Assembly (NCBI GenBank): GCA_021234155.1
Contig: JAJEKV010000052.1
Location: forward strand, 1,505,960 to 1,569,959
Length of the DNA stretch: 64,000 bases
Direction of reading: 5' to 3'
From: Isoetes taiwanensis
Lineage: Eukaryota > Streptophyta > Lycopodiopsida > Isoetales > Isoetaceae
Below, in pieces: positions 25,442 to 35,640 of the stretch. The translations under genes were made by a program, and so were the position numbers. The notes beneath the pieces are model-generated. The model had not been told where the DNA came from. It was given only the letters and a program-made list of their open reading frames with translations, and did not search any database. Numbering within the stretch: the stretch's first letter is position 1; every line of letters starts with the position of its first letter.

Positions 25442-25739
25442 ATGCCGCCTTCAACAATCAACCCGAAAGCCGGAATGGTGGAACCATCTCTGCGATCAAG
25501 AAATTAAGAAGCAGAAATGTAAAAAATATATCGAAAATTTCCCTTTCCAAAAAGGTAATCATTTACAAAAGAATTCCTCTCAAAATCTTATGCTGGACTG
25601 GAATCTCTGCTCATTGCAGATTTGTTTACTTACCAAGATGGGACCGACGGAGCCATGGATGCAGCTACTCTGGCAAGTCGAGCTTCTTCTAAAGCAGCCG
25701 AGATCGATCTGCAAGAAAATCGGCCAACCCATCTGGTTT
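25442..25739 (+). other. Possible plus-strand coding segment, unidentified
   Basis: After TTGCAG at 25612-25617, the frame from 25618 reads DLFTYQDGTDGAMDAATLAS and then SKAAEIDLQENRPTHLV before a stop at 25738. This is a protein-like sequence with even composition. An ATG at 25442 opens MPPSTINPKAGMVEPSLRSR upstream and could be an earlier exon. The pair would be divergent from the possible minus-strand gene at 24.7-25.2 kb. No family is recognised. Confidence 0.25.
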
Positions 25740-25820
25740 AAAATCATGTCGCTTTTCCATTTTTCTGCCTTGTTCTACCTTGTGTTCTGCCTTTTGTGTT
25801 CTGCCCTGGCGGTATTATCA

Positions 25821-25939
25821 GAGGATAGGTGGTCCATGTAAAGGATACGCCCCTCAAATGCCCCTGGAACATTTAAAATCAGAGGATAGGCGGTCCATGT
25901 AAATGATACGCCCCTCAAATGCCCCTGGAACATTTAAAA
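25821..25939. repeat. Tandem duplication, about 60 bp x 2
   Basis: AGAGGATAGG(T/C)GGTCCATG and CGCCCCTCAAATGCCCCTGG recur in two adjacent, nearly identical copies. Confidence 0.85.
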
Positions 25940-25959
25940 ACGTATTGTTCTAAGAATCC

Positions 25960-25990
25960 TGCCCATTCTCGCCTCGTGAGGCGAGAAAAA
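25960..25990. repeat. GC-rich palindrome
   Basis: TTCTCGCCTCGTGAGGCGAG is an almost perfect inverted repeat. It resembles in layout (TTCTCG...CGAGAA arms) the palindromes of the array at 23.2-23.8 kb, but stands alone. An AT-rich TTAATTAAT stretch follows to about 26090. Confidence 0.7.
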
Positions 25991-26102
25991 ACCTCTTTGT
26001 TTAATTATTTATTGTTTAATTAATTAATCAATTAATTATATTATTAAGTGATTTAATTATATTATTTAATTAATTATATTTATTAATTGTCGAATGGTTG
26101 TT

Positions 26103-26440
26103 TAGCCATAAACCCCTCCCTCCCTTCTTTTGTCATGTTCCCCCTTTGCCCCTCCTCCTCTTCCCCATGTCCTGCCCCTCCCCTCCCCTCCCCTTTGCCC
26201 TTATCCCTTCCCTCCCTTCCCCTCATTTCGACCCTCCCCTTTGCCCTTTTGACTTCCTCGTGCTCCTTTGCCTTTCCCCTCCCTCCCTACCTCCTGTCTC
26301 CCCTTCCTTCCTACTCTTCTTTCTCCACCTTCTCAACCCCTTTTTGAACTTCCTCCCTCCCCCTTCTTCTAACTTATCCTTCCATTACTTCTCTCAACTT
26401 CTCCCCCAACTTCTTCGCTTCCCCTTCCCCTCCCCCTGAT
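26103..26440 (+). repeat. Long polypyrimidine tract
   Basis: For about 330 bp the plus strand is almost entirely C and T, with blocks of CCCCTCC and CTTCC. Overlapping 'ORFs' here (26087-26347, 26098-26439) are Pro/Ser/Leu-rich by-products. Such homopurine-homopyrimidine DNA can form triplex structures. Confidence 0.85.
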
Positions 26441-28785
26441 CTAACAACGATTCAATGTAAAAAAATTTGTCCCATTTTCAGTCTGAGTCCCAAAATTCGA
26501 GATTTGTCCCACTTTAATTAAATACGACTTAAGTGAGTTAGAGCAAGCTTTCAAGACTACATGACACAATAACTATGGCACATGGTAGAGGTAACATCAT
26601 CAGAGTGAGTGCTGGTTGACGCTATATTGCAGTCGTATATGCTCTTTCTTTATCAGGCATTAGAATATTTTGAAGTTATTTGTTTCATTGTTTGTAATTT
26701 CAAGAGCTGCAGTAAGGGCAGGGTGCACTTACTCTCTCTACCTTACTCAAGTCTAGCATCTGCTGCAATATTAAAACATAAGATAATCTATTCCATCTTC
26801 ATTTGGAAACATGTACGTGCTCTAATTTGGGCTGCAAGAATCTATTTCGGTTTCTGGCACGGCTCAAGGTGCATTGCATTGCATTCTGTTTCTACTTATG
26901 TTTCTATTATATGTTGCCATTATGATTTGCCTCTTATGTATTTGTGATGTTTAACAGCCATTTTCTTTAAGATTTGACTCTATTTTTTTCTGCAGAGGTA
27001 ATTAAGTATGGGTGTAAAGATACGACCTTTAAGCATTAGTGAAGAAATATCTTGCTGGTTGATTTTCCATAGATCCATAATGCGGTACATATCAAATGGA
27101 CATCAATTGCCTTGCAGCGGTATTTTATCTGAAAATTGCAGCTGTGATTTCTATGCATCTCTGTTTAATAGGGTGGGTCTATTTTATATACTGGAGCTTT
27201 GCAAAGGCATTTTCACTGGAATGAGTGTGAGGTATAATGTTCTTTTTCTTTATCGAATATGAATGCCTTTGGACATGCTAGATATTAACGTGAAAACTGC
27301 TTTATGTGTTAAGTTGTGGTGTTTTAACAAAAACTATTATCAGGGATTCTCATAAATGCATGTAATGGAGTTGGAAAGGGGAGTTAGCCTGAAATACACA
27401 TGATCTGGATTTGTTATTGGTGTTAAAAGATGGAGTACATTACTTAGGTTTCTTGCCATGCTAATACATCTGCCCTTCCTCATTCATCTGAGCTCTGGAT
27501 GTTAGCTTGCTTTTTGTACTATGCTATGTTTAATTACATGGTTCTCTTTGCAAATTGTTAACTATATGTAAAACATGTGCAGGCTATGTCCAGATCTAAA
27601 TAAAGCGTCAGATATTCTAAAGCGTCCGATATATTAGAGCTCTTTCTTCTTTTCTTCAACCTATTGCGATCACTAGATCTAAGTAATAGAATGTTTTAGG
27701 GATTTATGTAGTTATGTTGTAGTACATTTTGTATATCTTCACTTTTATATTTATGTAGTTATTTTGTAGTACATTTTGCTCTAGACAATTCCTTAGGAAA
27801 GATCATGCTTAACATTTGGGTAGATTTGTACAATGTATGCCACAAACCGACAAGAAGTTTACCGGTTGCATGGAAGGTAAAGAATGAATAAAAGGTAAAC
27901 TGAAGATTTTAATAATCTCAAATGAATGATACCATGATTCTGGACAAGTGGTAAAGCCCAAGAGTGTTATGGTATTGTAAGTTATTTCAGGATGAATTCT
28001 CTTGATGTACCAATCTCCTGCTTATACCACAAAAGATGTATGAGTTTGAACATCTGACCTTTTCAATACATTGATTAAGTCCTCTCATCATTGAAATGTA
28101 ATGGAATATCCTTTATTACTAAATCAAATGGATGGACAAAATCTTCCAACTGAAAATCTTGGTGAAAATGTGCTGCGTAATAACACTAATATCTGATCAT
28201 GTGCTTGAAGTTATCTGCACATTATATGTTATTTTTGCTATTGTCACCAATCGTTTTTGAGGCATTACCGGTAAATTTTTTGTGATTTATTTGTTTTGTT
28301 TGAATGATCCAACAACTTTTACGAATTCTTGATTGTAAACATTCTTAAGTCTTAGAATAGTTGGATTGTATCATGCTATGGACAACTGAGGATTTTAACT
28401 TCCTAAATATGCATGCATCATAATTATTTTCTAGAGTAAATGCTCTATCTTGAAAATAAATGATAAGATTTTTCATATTTATAATATTTAGTAATGTGAA
28501 AAATCTCAATCTTAAAAATGAACTATAAAGTTTGTTCATAATAACTAGATGGGACGGGTATGTTTGGTTTTGTTTGTCAATTTTATCTCCATCACACCAT
28601 ATGCACTCTTATGCATGGAAATATTGCAACAATTCAAAGATATTGTAATATCTTCCAATGTTGATAGCCATTGCATGTGTTATTCCAACTTATCGTGCAT
28701 GCGTGTGGAGATCATTAATACATGTTTTAGGAGTTGGTGGTTCGGGTTCGGGGTTATGTTATTAACTCTATGATATTATTGTATT
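26441..28785. other. No supported gene
   Basis: An ATG at 27008 follows a T-rich tract ending in CTGCAG (26996), as a splice acceptor would, and opens 84 codons (MGVKIRPLSISEEISC) without a known motif. Between 27700 and 27780, TTATGTAGTTATTTTGTAGT is duplicated. The rest is AT-rich and featureless. Confidence 0.35.
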
Positions 28786-30347
28786 ATTGTATGTTGCTAC
28801 ATATTCTAAACGAGGTGCACCCTGGACTACCACAGTCGTCGGATCTGTCAATCCTACGGCCCAGACTGTATGTTGAAGTCTCTGGACACCTCTCGTTTCG
28901 ATTATGCTCATTTATGATTGGGGACTCCTATGATTTTAAGATGTCAAATACGAGTTTGCCTAAGGTTTTGATGGTATATCGAGCCTCTATACGGTTTTAG
29001 AATATGAAATACGGGGATTCGAACCTCTACCAAAATAACTCAATGTCCTAATAAGACTACTTTAACCAATTTAACTAGTGAGCTAATGTGATTTTTTTTT
29101 ATCTTAAATCCATGTTTTTTTTTTATAATAACCCATTGAATTGTTTTAGGGATATGGTCTATGGTTTCAAGAATTATATCTATATCAAATCCCCCTGGAA
29201 CCCCTAAATACGAGTTTGCCTAAGGTTTTGATGGTATATCGAGCCTCTATACGGTTTTAGAATATGAAATACGGGGATTCGAACCTCTACCAAAATAACT
29301 CAATGTCCTAATAAGACTACTTTAACCAATTTAACTAGTGAGCTAATGTGATTTTTTTTATCTTAAATCCATGTTTTTTTATAATAACCCATTGAATTGT
29401 TTTAGGGATATGGTCTATGGTTTCAAGAATTATATCTACATCAAATCCCCCTGGAACCCCCTGTTATTTTGCTACATATTCTAAACGAGGTGCACCCTCG
29501 GACTACTATTTATGATTGGGGATCGTCGGATCTGTCAATCCTACGGCCCTCTACCAAAATAACTCGATGTCCGTATATTGAAGTCTCTAGTGAGGACACC
29601 TCTCGTTTCGGGATTATGCTCATTTATGATTGGGGACTCCTATAATTTTAAGATGTCAAATACGAGTTTGCCTAAGGTTTTGATGGTATATCGAGCCTCT
29701 ATACGGTTTTAGAATATGAAATACGGGGATTCGAACCTCTACCAAAATAACTCAATGTCCTAATAAGACTACTTTAACCAATTTAACTAGTGAGCTAATG
29801 TGATTTTTTTTATCTTAAATCCATGTTTTTTATAATAACCCATTGAATTGTTTTAGGGATATGGTCTATGGTTTCAAGAATTATATCTATATCAAATCCC
29901 CCCGGAACCCCCGTTATTTTGCTACATATTCTAAACGAGGTGCACCACGGACTACCACGATCGTCGGATCTGTCAATCCAATCCTGCCCATCGTATGTTG
30001 AAGTCTCTGGACACCTCTCGTTTCGATTATGCTCATTTATGATTGGGGACTCCTATGATTTTAAGATGTCAAATACGAGTTTGCCTAAGGTTTTGATGGT
30101 ATATCGAGCCTCTATACGGTTTTAGAATATGAAATACGGGGATTCGAACCTCTACCAAAATAACTCAATGTCCTAATAAGACTACTTTAACCAATTTAAC
30201 TAGTGAGCTAATGTGATTTTTTTTTATCTTAAATCCATGTTTTTTTTTATAATAACCCATTGAATTGTTTTAGGGATATGGTCTATGGTTTCAAGAATTA
30301 TATCTATATCAAATCCCCCTGGAACCCCCTGTTATTTTGCTACATAT
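28786..30347. repeat. Four tandem units of a ~420-450-bp repeat
   Basis: Units begin near 28786, 29205, 29461 and 29912. The full unit runs from GCTACATATTCTAAACGAGG through GGTTTTGATGGTATATCGAG and a tRNA-like block to AAATCCCCCTGGAACCCC. The second unit lacks the first ~170 bp and starts inside the repeat, right after the end of unit 1. Unit 3 has a scrambled first part with short internal duplications. Copies are close to identical over 29205-29450 and their counterparts, except for lengths of T runs, so amplification is recent. Confidence 0.9.
29011..30230 (-). other. tRNA-like pol III promoter blocks, one per tandem unit
   Basis: On the minus strand each unit has TTAGCTCACTAGTT (A-box-like; in unit 1 about 29071-29084), then 40-45 bp later GGTTCGAATCC. 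That second motif is an exact B-box and T-loop sequence, at 29015-29025, 29275-29285, 29727-29737 and 30140-30150. The spacing is that of a tRNA, with an anticodon-arm-like block GTCTTATTAGGAC between. The acceptor and T stems do not pair well, so these are not tRNA genes. They are tRNA-derived heads as in SINEs. Confidence 0.65.
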
Positions 30348-30381
30348 TCAATCAAATTTAGGGGCCTTCAAACATGTTTCA

Positions 30382-30691
30382 TGTACTTAACTACTTCTAA
30401 GCGTCGCAAATTGACCATAAAATATGGATGTCTCATGTGTTCTACTTAAGGTTTGCTTGCCACATTCACCGAGCCCTCTTTCAAAAACAATCCTTGAATG
30501 CCTAATTTAATACAATGAGGTATTATTTGTCGATAGTTCCAACAAAGAAACATTTAGTAACACAAATCACATCCATCCTAGCCCAAGTTGTTGTAATGAC
30601 ATTCGGCATTGCATATGATTTAACAGAATAATGGGAGGTAAAAACACAAAGACTTACTTAGCGCGGCAACATTGGGCACATGTTTACTATG
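30382..30691 (+). mobile_element. Decayed Helitron 3' terminal region
   Basis: Starts TACTTAACTACTTCTAAG and ends TTAGCGCGGCAACATTGGGC plus ACATGTTTACTATG. It is a diverged copy of 31322-31623, which has an intact hairpin and CTAG end. Here the hairpin arms no longer match and the terminus is CTAT, so it should be inactive. Confidence 0.55.
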
Positions 30692-30905
30692 ACAATTTTC
30701 GCTGCGTCTAGCTTTTGTATGACAATAAACAAGTCCCAGAGCCAAATAATGAAAACGGTTGGTTTGTATTTACTAAATTTAGTATTCAGTCACAGACAAC
30801 TCTATGTGGCATTCTCGGGAACTCAAGGAATCCAAGGTATAAAGGTACTTATTCATCGAAGGATGGAGATGCTTGCAAGATGCTTCCACAGATGTCGATA
30901 GATCA
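30692..30905 (+). pseudogene. Helitron helicase C-terminal remnant
   Basis: The ORF 30680-30901 contains FCMTINKSQSQIMKTVGLYL and VFSHRQLYVAFSGTQ. These correspond to the last conserved motifs of the PIF1-type helicase domain in Helitron Rep/helicase proteins (F-x-M-T-I-N-K-S-Q-G-Q ... V-F-x-H-G-Q-L-Y-V-A-L-S-R). The family's SQGQ is SQSQ and ALSR is AFSG here, so the arginine at the end of the motif is lost. The rest of the helicase and the Rep nuclease are absent from the window. It lies 700 bp upstream of an intact-looking Helitron 3' end in the expected orientation. Confidence 0.85.
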
Positions 30906-31045
30906 AGATATATAATAAATACTGTATCTAAAGAACTCTAAGTGCAAGTCTAATATACTTATACTTAAAAATCTCTACTTCCAATTTCTTTTAGTTCTCA
31001 TTGACTTCTACTATTTTTTCTTTTTGTCTTGCTTAATTTGGGGGC

Positions 31046-31285
31046 ATGTCGTTTCGTCCTGAGGTATATGATTTCATTATACGAGCCTACAGTCGTGAAA
31101 CATTGTGGGCAGTTCGAATCAATGACTCGCCCATGCATTTCACTTTTATCTCGGCTAAGATGTTATCTGTCAGAGAAGTAAAAACATCACAGAAGCATCT
31201 AACAAGATACAACATTAGGCCCTTAGTGGTGTTTGGAGATGCACATTTAGAGTTCCATCATGAGTACACCGATAAACCAGGATAA
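31046..31285 (+). other. Unidentified ORF inside the Helitron
   Basis: 79 codons, MSFRPEVYDFIIRAYSRETL at the start. Composition is protein-like, but I recognise nothing. It could be captured host sequence or chance. Confidence 0.25.
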
Positions 31286-31321
31286 AAATTTTGTGTTTTG
31301 CATTTCTGTATCTATGTTTTT

Positions 31322-31623
31322 TTATGTACTTAACTACTTCTAAAGGTGACATTTTGAGCATAAGTTTTGGATCCGTCATTCTAAATTTTCGTGTTTTAGA
31401 GGTAGATTTAAACCCCTCACATTTCATATTAAACACTGTTTTCAATTCTGAGATAACACAAAGTTGATACATTGATCATACTGTCATTAGACAATTTCAA
31501 TAACAAAAATAATTACAAAAACAAATATTGTCGATTCTTGCCAATATCAACATGTATTGTTGAAGTTGCTGTTGCACACATGCCAGGACATTAGCCCGGC
31601 AACGCCGGGCACACGTTTACTAG
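31322..31623 (+). mobile_element. Helitron 3' terminal region with hairpin and CTAG
   Basis: 31594-31610 is GCCCGGC, AAC, GCCGGGC, a perfect 7-bp stem. Ten bases later comes CTAG (31620-31623), followed by T. This is the textbook plant Helitron 3' end: a GC hairpin about 10 nt before CTRR, inserted before T. Together with the helicase remnant upstream it fixes the element as plus-oriented. I could not place the 5' TC end. Confidence 0.8.
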
Positions 31624-31764
31624 TTTGACTTCATTTTGTTTTTTCTTCGTGATTGGGGGAGAAACGGAAGCGCTACTTTATGGAAGGTTTGTACCTGGAA
31701 AGAGCCAAAACGTGCCCTTTGAAAAATGGAGTAAGAAGAAACAGGAGAGACATTTTATAGCTTA

Positions 31765-33486
31765 TTAACAACACCCACTCTTCTTCACAACTTCTGGTGT
31801 CTTTGGCTCCTGGGCAACTACTTGTTTAGGCTCTGATGTTGGCTCAGGCAATGCAGGTTGTGCTGGTACTGGAGCTGGAGGTGGAGGTGGAGGAGGTGAT
31901 GGCGATCGCGGAGGTGGAGGAGGTGATGGTGATGGTGGAGGTGGTGATGGTGAAGAAGGAGAACAAGCAGCACCAGGTGCCTTGGGCGCGCTTTGCTTCT
32001 TGGATGCCTTAGGCTGCTCCTGTTTCCTTACAAGAAGCATATCCTCACATGCTTTTGCCTCCTTTAGATCCTTCCTTATTTTCCTGGATTGTTCTTCTAG
32101 GTTTCTAATTTTGTCCAAAAGAGCTTGTCGATCCACCGAAGTTCGTTCTACCTGATTTCTCATATCCAAAAAAGAATCTTGAAGCATCTTCCATCTCTTT
32201 GCTTCTTGCCTAGCCTGAATGGCATGTTCCTTTGCAACTTGTCGATAAGTACCAATATCATTATGCAACTTTGTCGCATCTCTTTGGGAAACCTACAAAT
32301 ATATCAGCTTAATTGATTAATCATTTGCAGCAAAACATATCAAAATATATGGGTAAGAGACGAGGGAATTAGAGATTCGAAATAAAATGCATAATAAGGA
32401 TAATTAAAGAAATGACCTAATCACAGGGCACAGATAGTTTTTAGAGTTAAGCCAATGCTTCTAAGAAGATATTTGAGTCACAACATGGGTCTTCTCCAAT
32501 AACAAAGTCAGCCATGCCAATGGGATTTGGTTAGCACCTACATAGCATTGACATTTGATATAAGAACAAATCGAGAAGAAACCTTACCAGTAAATGTTCT
32601 TGAAGCTTTGCATTCATCATCTCCAGTTTTAATGACCTTTCTTTCCAGAGAGGTATCATTTTAATTCTGTTCTTCATAACACCCAATTCATCTCGTTGTC
32701 TCCGACTTACTTCTTGTAATCTTATCACTTCTTGCATAAGCACACCCCTTTCTGCCTCAATTTCCTAGATTCCAAGGGCATTAAAGTATGAAAGTGCAAA
32801 AATATAAAGGATCTTATCAGGTTCTTACTCTATTTGAAGTCAATCTCATGTCTTTAGCCAGATCAACGATCTCTGCACGTTGTTCCTGAGATTTGGCAAG
32901 TAAATCTTCTAGTTTTGTCCTAGCACCTATATAAAGAATTGAAGTCATATTATCATGTGCGTAACACAGAAGAAAAGATGTGACGCCATGCAATAAGCTA
33001 TAATACCTTGCATCAACTCTTTTATCATACATGAAGGGCCTTTGCGCGTCATGGCCTCCAAGTCTTCCAATTGCTGAATCAATTTTCTGATAAATTAGAA
33101 AACATTGTTGTTAGCAGTCTAGAATTATCGTACAAATAAAAAGTAAACATCTACCTGTTTTCAGACTCCAAGATGGATTGATAAGATTCTTCTGAAAAGA
33201 GTTGTTTAGACATTCCGTTTATTGCAGCCTTCATATGTGAAATTTCATCCAACAAGGCCTCCCTTTCCAGATTAACAACCCTGCTACGTTCTCCAAGCTT
33301 GGGATCACGAGAAGGGCTGACATTTAAACTTGGCAATCCAGGCAACTTGTGATGGCGAGGCTGAGGCAAATAAGGTGAGTCCTTGTAGCGATCGATAGCT
33401 TGATTTCTGACCCTCCCAATATCCTCTGGTGGCTCATTTCCAACAATTTGGGCAACATGTATTCCCATTTGTTTTCTATTCTGCAT
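31765..33486 (-). CDS. Coiled-coil protein with proline-rich tail and C-terminal CC
   Basis: Five exons join in frame with GT-AG introns: 33155-33486, 33007-33086, 32829-32926, 32588-32764, 31765-32292. They give about 404 residues. The start is the first ATG after an in-frame stop. Residues 1-70 are non-helical with a proline/histidine-rich segment. From about 75 to 320 the chain is almost continuous heptads (EREALLDEISHMKAAINGM, KLEDLLAKSQEQRAEIVDLA, ALLDKIRNLEEQSRKIRKDL). Next comes an SPPPP-rich, extensin-like stretch of about 45 residues, and the protein ends KKSGCC. A terminal double cysteine after a basic-polar tail is a possible prenylation or palmitoylation signal, suggesting membrane attachment. 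I do not recognise the family, and there is no catalytic domain. A cytoskeletal or trafficking scaffold is a guess. Confidence 0.8.
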
Positions 33487-34020
33487 TTCATTGACAAGGC
33501 AGTGATATCAATTTTCGTGTAAACAGCTCTAGAAGTACCAGCATTCATCATGCTGACGTTCTGTTCTATGTAGCAAAGTCTGGATGCATTCATTGTTGAT
33601 GAATACTTGTTCCGACAAACTGGCTCCTTCAATTGCCACAAGCCTAAAATAACACTTCCTCTATTCTGATCCGCGGCAAACTGATCTGTAGCCTACTTCG
33701 GAATGCAATGCAACTGCCTTCATCCTTGATGAACTCTGAATCCGAAGACTGGGTCCTCCAATAGCGTAAGAATTTGACACTACATTCGCACCCTCCTAAA
33801 CTTAGAATGTCATTCAGCCAGCAAACACAAGAGTTCTGAATCGTACCACTTCAAAATAATCCAGAGAGGTGTTTTGTTACGTTCCCAGACGATTAGGGTT
33901 TAGGGCTGCCCTTAATTCGGGCGAATCGACACACCCGTTATAGAAAGTGGAAATACCGATCCCGTTATCAGCCACGACTCGGATAAAAGAAAAAAAAAAA
34001 AAGATTTATTGAAACCCGGT
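33487..34020. other. Upstream flank of the coiled-coil gene
   Basis: Probably holds the 5' UTR and promoter of the minus-strand gene starting at 33486. The minus ORF 33324-33641 overlaps exon 1 in another frame and is a by-product. An A-rich run lies at 33989-34002. Confidence 0.4.
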
Positions 34021-34023
34021 TTT

Positions 34024-34152
34024 GCGGCTCCTACAGATGCTTGAGCTCTCGAAGGAGATGATTAGATCAGCTGAAGATAATTCTCGACCCCTACATATGC
34101 TTGGTCTCTCCAAGGAAATGATTAGATCAGTTGAAGATAATTCTCGGTCAAT
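34024..34152. repeat. Tandem duplication, about 64 bp x 2
   Basis: GATTAGATCAGCTGAAGATA and GATTAGATCAGTTGAAGATA lie in two adjacent copies that begin with CCTACAGATGCTTG and CCTACATATGCTTG. Confidence 0.8.
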
Positions 34153-34159
34153 ATCAAAC

Positions 34160-34480
34160 GACTTCTAGACAATTGCCATGTGCAGAAGATGTCATTCTCT
34201 TCGCTTATACACTAGTCAGTTGCAATAGCACCTAGATGCACTAAATAGCTTTTGTCAAAGTGTCGGTGTGCAGGTCAACTTGACCAAGAACAAAGGTTTG
34301 GTAGTTTCCTTCACGGCAGCCCAGGTCACCTCAATTTTCCTACTAGGGGCAACCAGTAGAGGTGATGCAAACATTTAAGTATCTTGGGGCGGAGTTCACG
34401 ACTAACATGCATTGGGCTACTTGTATGCTATGCAGAATAATTGTTTCAAAACAAAGCTTCAAGGTTGATCCCACCATGCA
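34160..34480 (+). pseudogene. LINE reverse transcriptase fragment
   Basis: Plus-strand reading gives CAEDVILFAYT (motif C, family F-A-D-D), HLDALNSFCQSVGVQVNLTK and TFKYLGAEFTT, the palm-thumb region of a LINE RT. Frameshifts and stops separate the pieces. The motif is of the same general type as the minus-strand LINE at 11-12 kb (HLDTLQGFC ... YKYLGIEM). Confidence 0.75.
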
Positions 34481-34920
34481 CATTTATTCCATATATTAAT
34501 AGAGTGCTACAAATGACAATTCCATCAAGGAAATCCATGATACGCTCAAAGTGCTACAACCACAAAAGAATCTAGCAATTCGCTATAACCTAGATGGAGG
34601 ACACATCTATTACAAGGGTAGGATGTGCGTACCCAATGACAAGGGGATTAAGGATCGATATTTATATGATCTTTTTTTTTATTTAGGGTAAGAGTAAAGT
34701 TTTATTAATAGAGAAAGTATGAGGATCCCCTGAATGGGACAGATAGGAAGAGTAAAAACAACGTATCAGAGCACCAATCCTAGCACAGAAATGTGTATTG
34801 CGCCATGTAGATACTATAGGAGACATCTTCTTCACCACCATGGTGGGTACTACGGATTACCTTGAGTCTACTTCCCACGACCGAGAGGCTAAAGGTGCTC
34901 AAGAGCACCGTAAGTGAGAT

Positions 34921-35640
34921 TTACCTTACTTGTAGAGTATCGTTATCCATCTTGTTGCACCAGTTGCATTTGAAGTAACTGTAAAATCCTTCTAGTCTTC
35001 CAATCATGTCAAGTCTTCTGTTATAGCTAGTGCCCATTTTTCTATGATGAGATAGGGCCATCAGGGCAACTTCCATATTGAAATAACTCTTTACCTTATC
35101 AAGGCAGATAGCTTTACCAAACAACCACCTCACAATGATGCTTCCAAAGAACCCATGGAGCAATAGACACCAGTGAAGCTGTAATTGGGCAATGGTCAAA
35201 CATAATGATGACAGTGGGCCCGCTAAGGTGGCAAGTGTCGAGCCCAAGTATAGGAGCCACCCAAGACCAAAATGCAAAGACCTTCAAACAGAAGAAGATA
35301 TGCAGAGTCGATTCGCTAGCTTGACAACCAAGAGGGCATAAATCATCTGCAGTCATATCTCTATGGAACAATGTTTCTTTGGAAAGAAGGCCATTTTGAA
35401 GGGTTGTCCATCTGAAGAATGGAATTCTCCTGGAGCAAATGGATTTCCAGGAGTTAACCAAGAGTTGGATAGTAGTTGGCCCATTGACCCCCAACCTCAC
35501 CATTGCTTTGAGAGGGGATTCCCCACAGAGAGCAAGATAGATGTTAGCCGCATTGTACCTTGGAGAGCCCAGACACAATCAAAGCTCTTCAGGACCCTCC
35601 ACCCCAGAGACTCCTTTGAAACAATGCTCTAGAAGCATAA
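34921..35640 (-). pseudogene. LINE C-terminal zinc-binding (zf-RVT) fragment
   Basis: The minus ORF 35114-35578 has NSWKSICSRRIPFFRWTTLQ, GLLSKETLFHR and DDLCPLGCQASESTLHIFFC. This is the tryptophan- and cysteine-rich zf-RVT domain found after reverse transcriptase in plant L1-type elements (the family's C-P-x-C is CPLGC here). A second overlapping frame continues to 34921. No RT or endonuclease is attached, so it is a fragment. Confidence 0.8.

Noticed and set aside
26087-26439. Overlapping Pro/Ser/Leu-rich plus ORFs
   Set aside because: By-products of the polypyrimidine tract; both forward frames are open because stop codons need purines.
29011-30230. Cluster of four tRNA genes on the minus strand
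   Set aside because: A- and B-box motifs are present, but acceptor and T stems do not pair and the block sits inside a larger tandem repeat, so these are tRNA-derived repeats.
33324-33641. 105-codon minus ORF as an alternative start of the coiled-coil gene
   Set aside because: It reads exon 1 in a different frame that does not continue into the coiled-coil exons.
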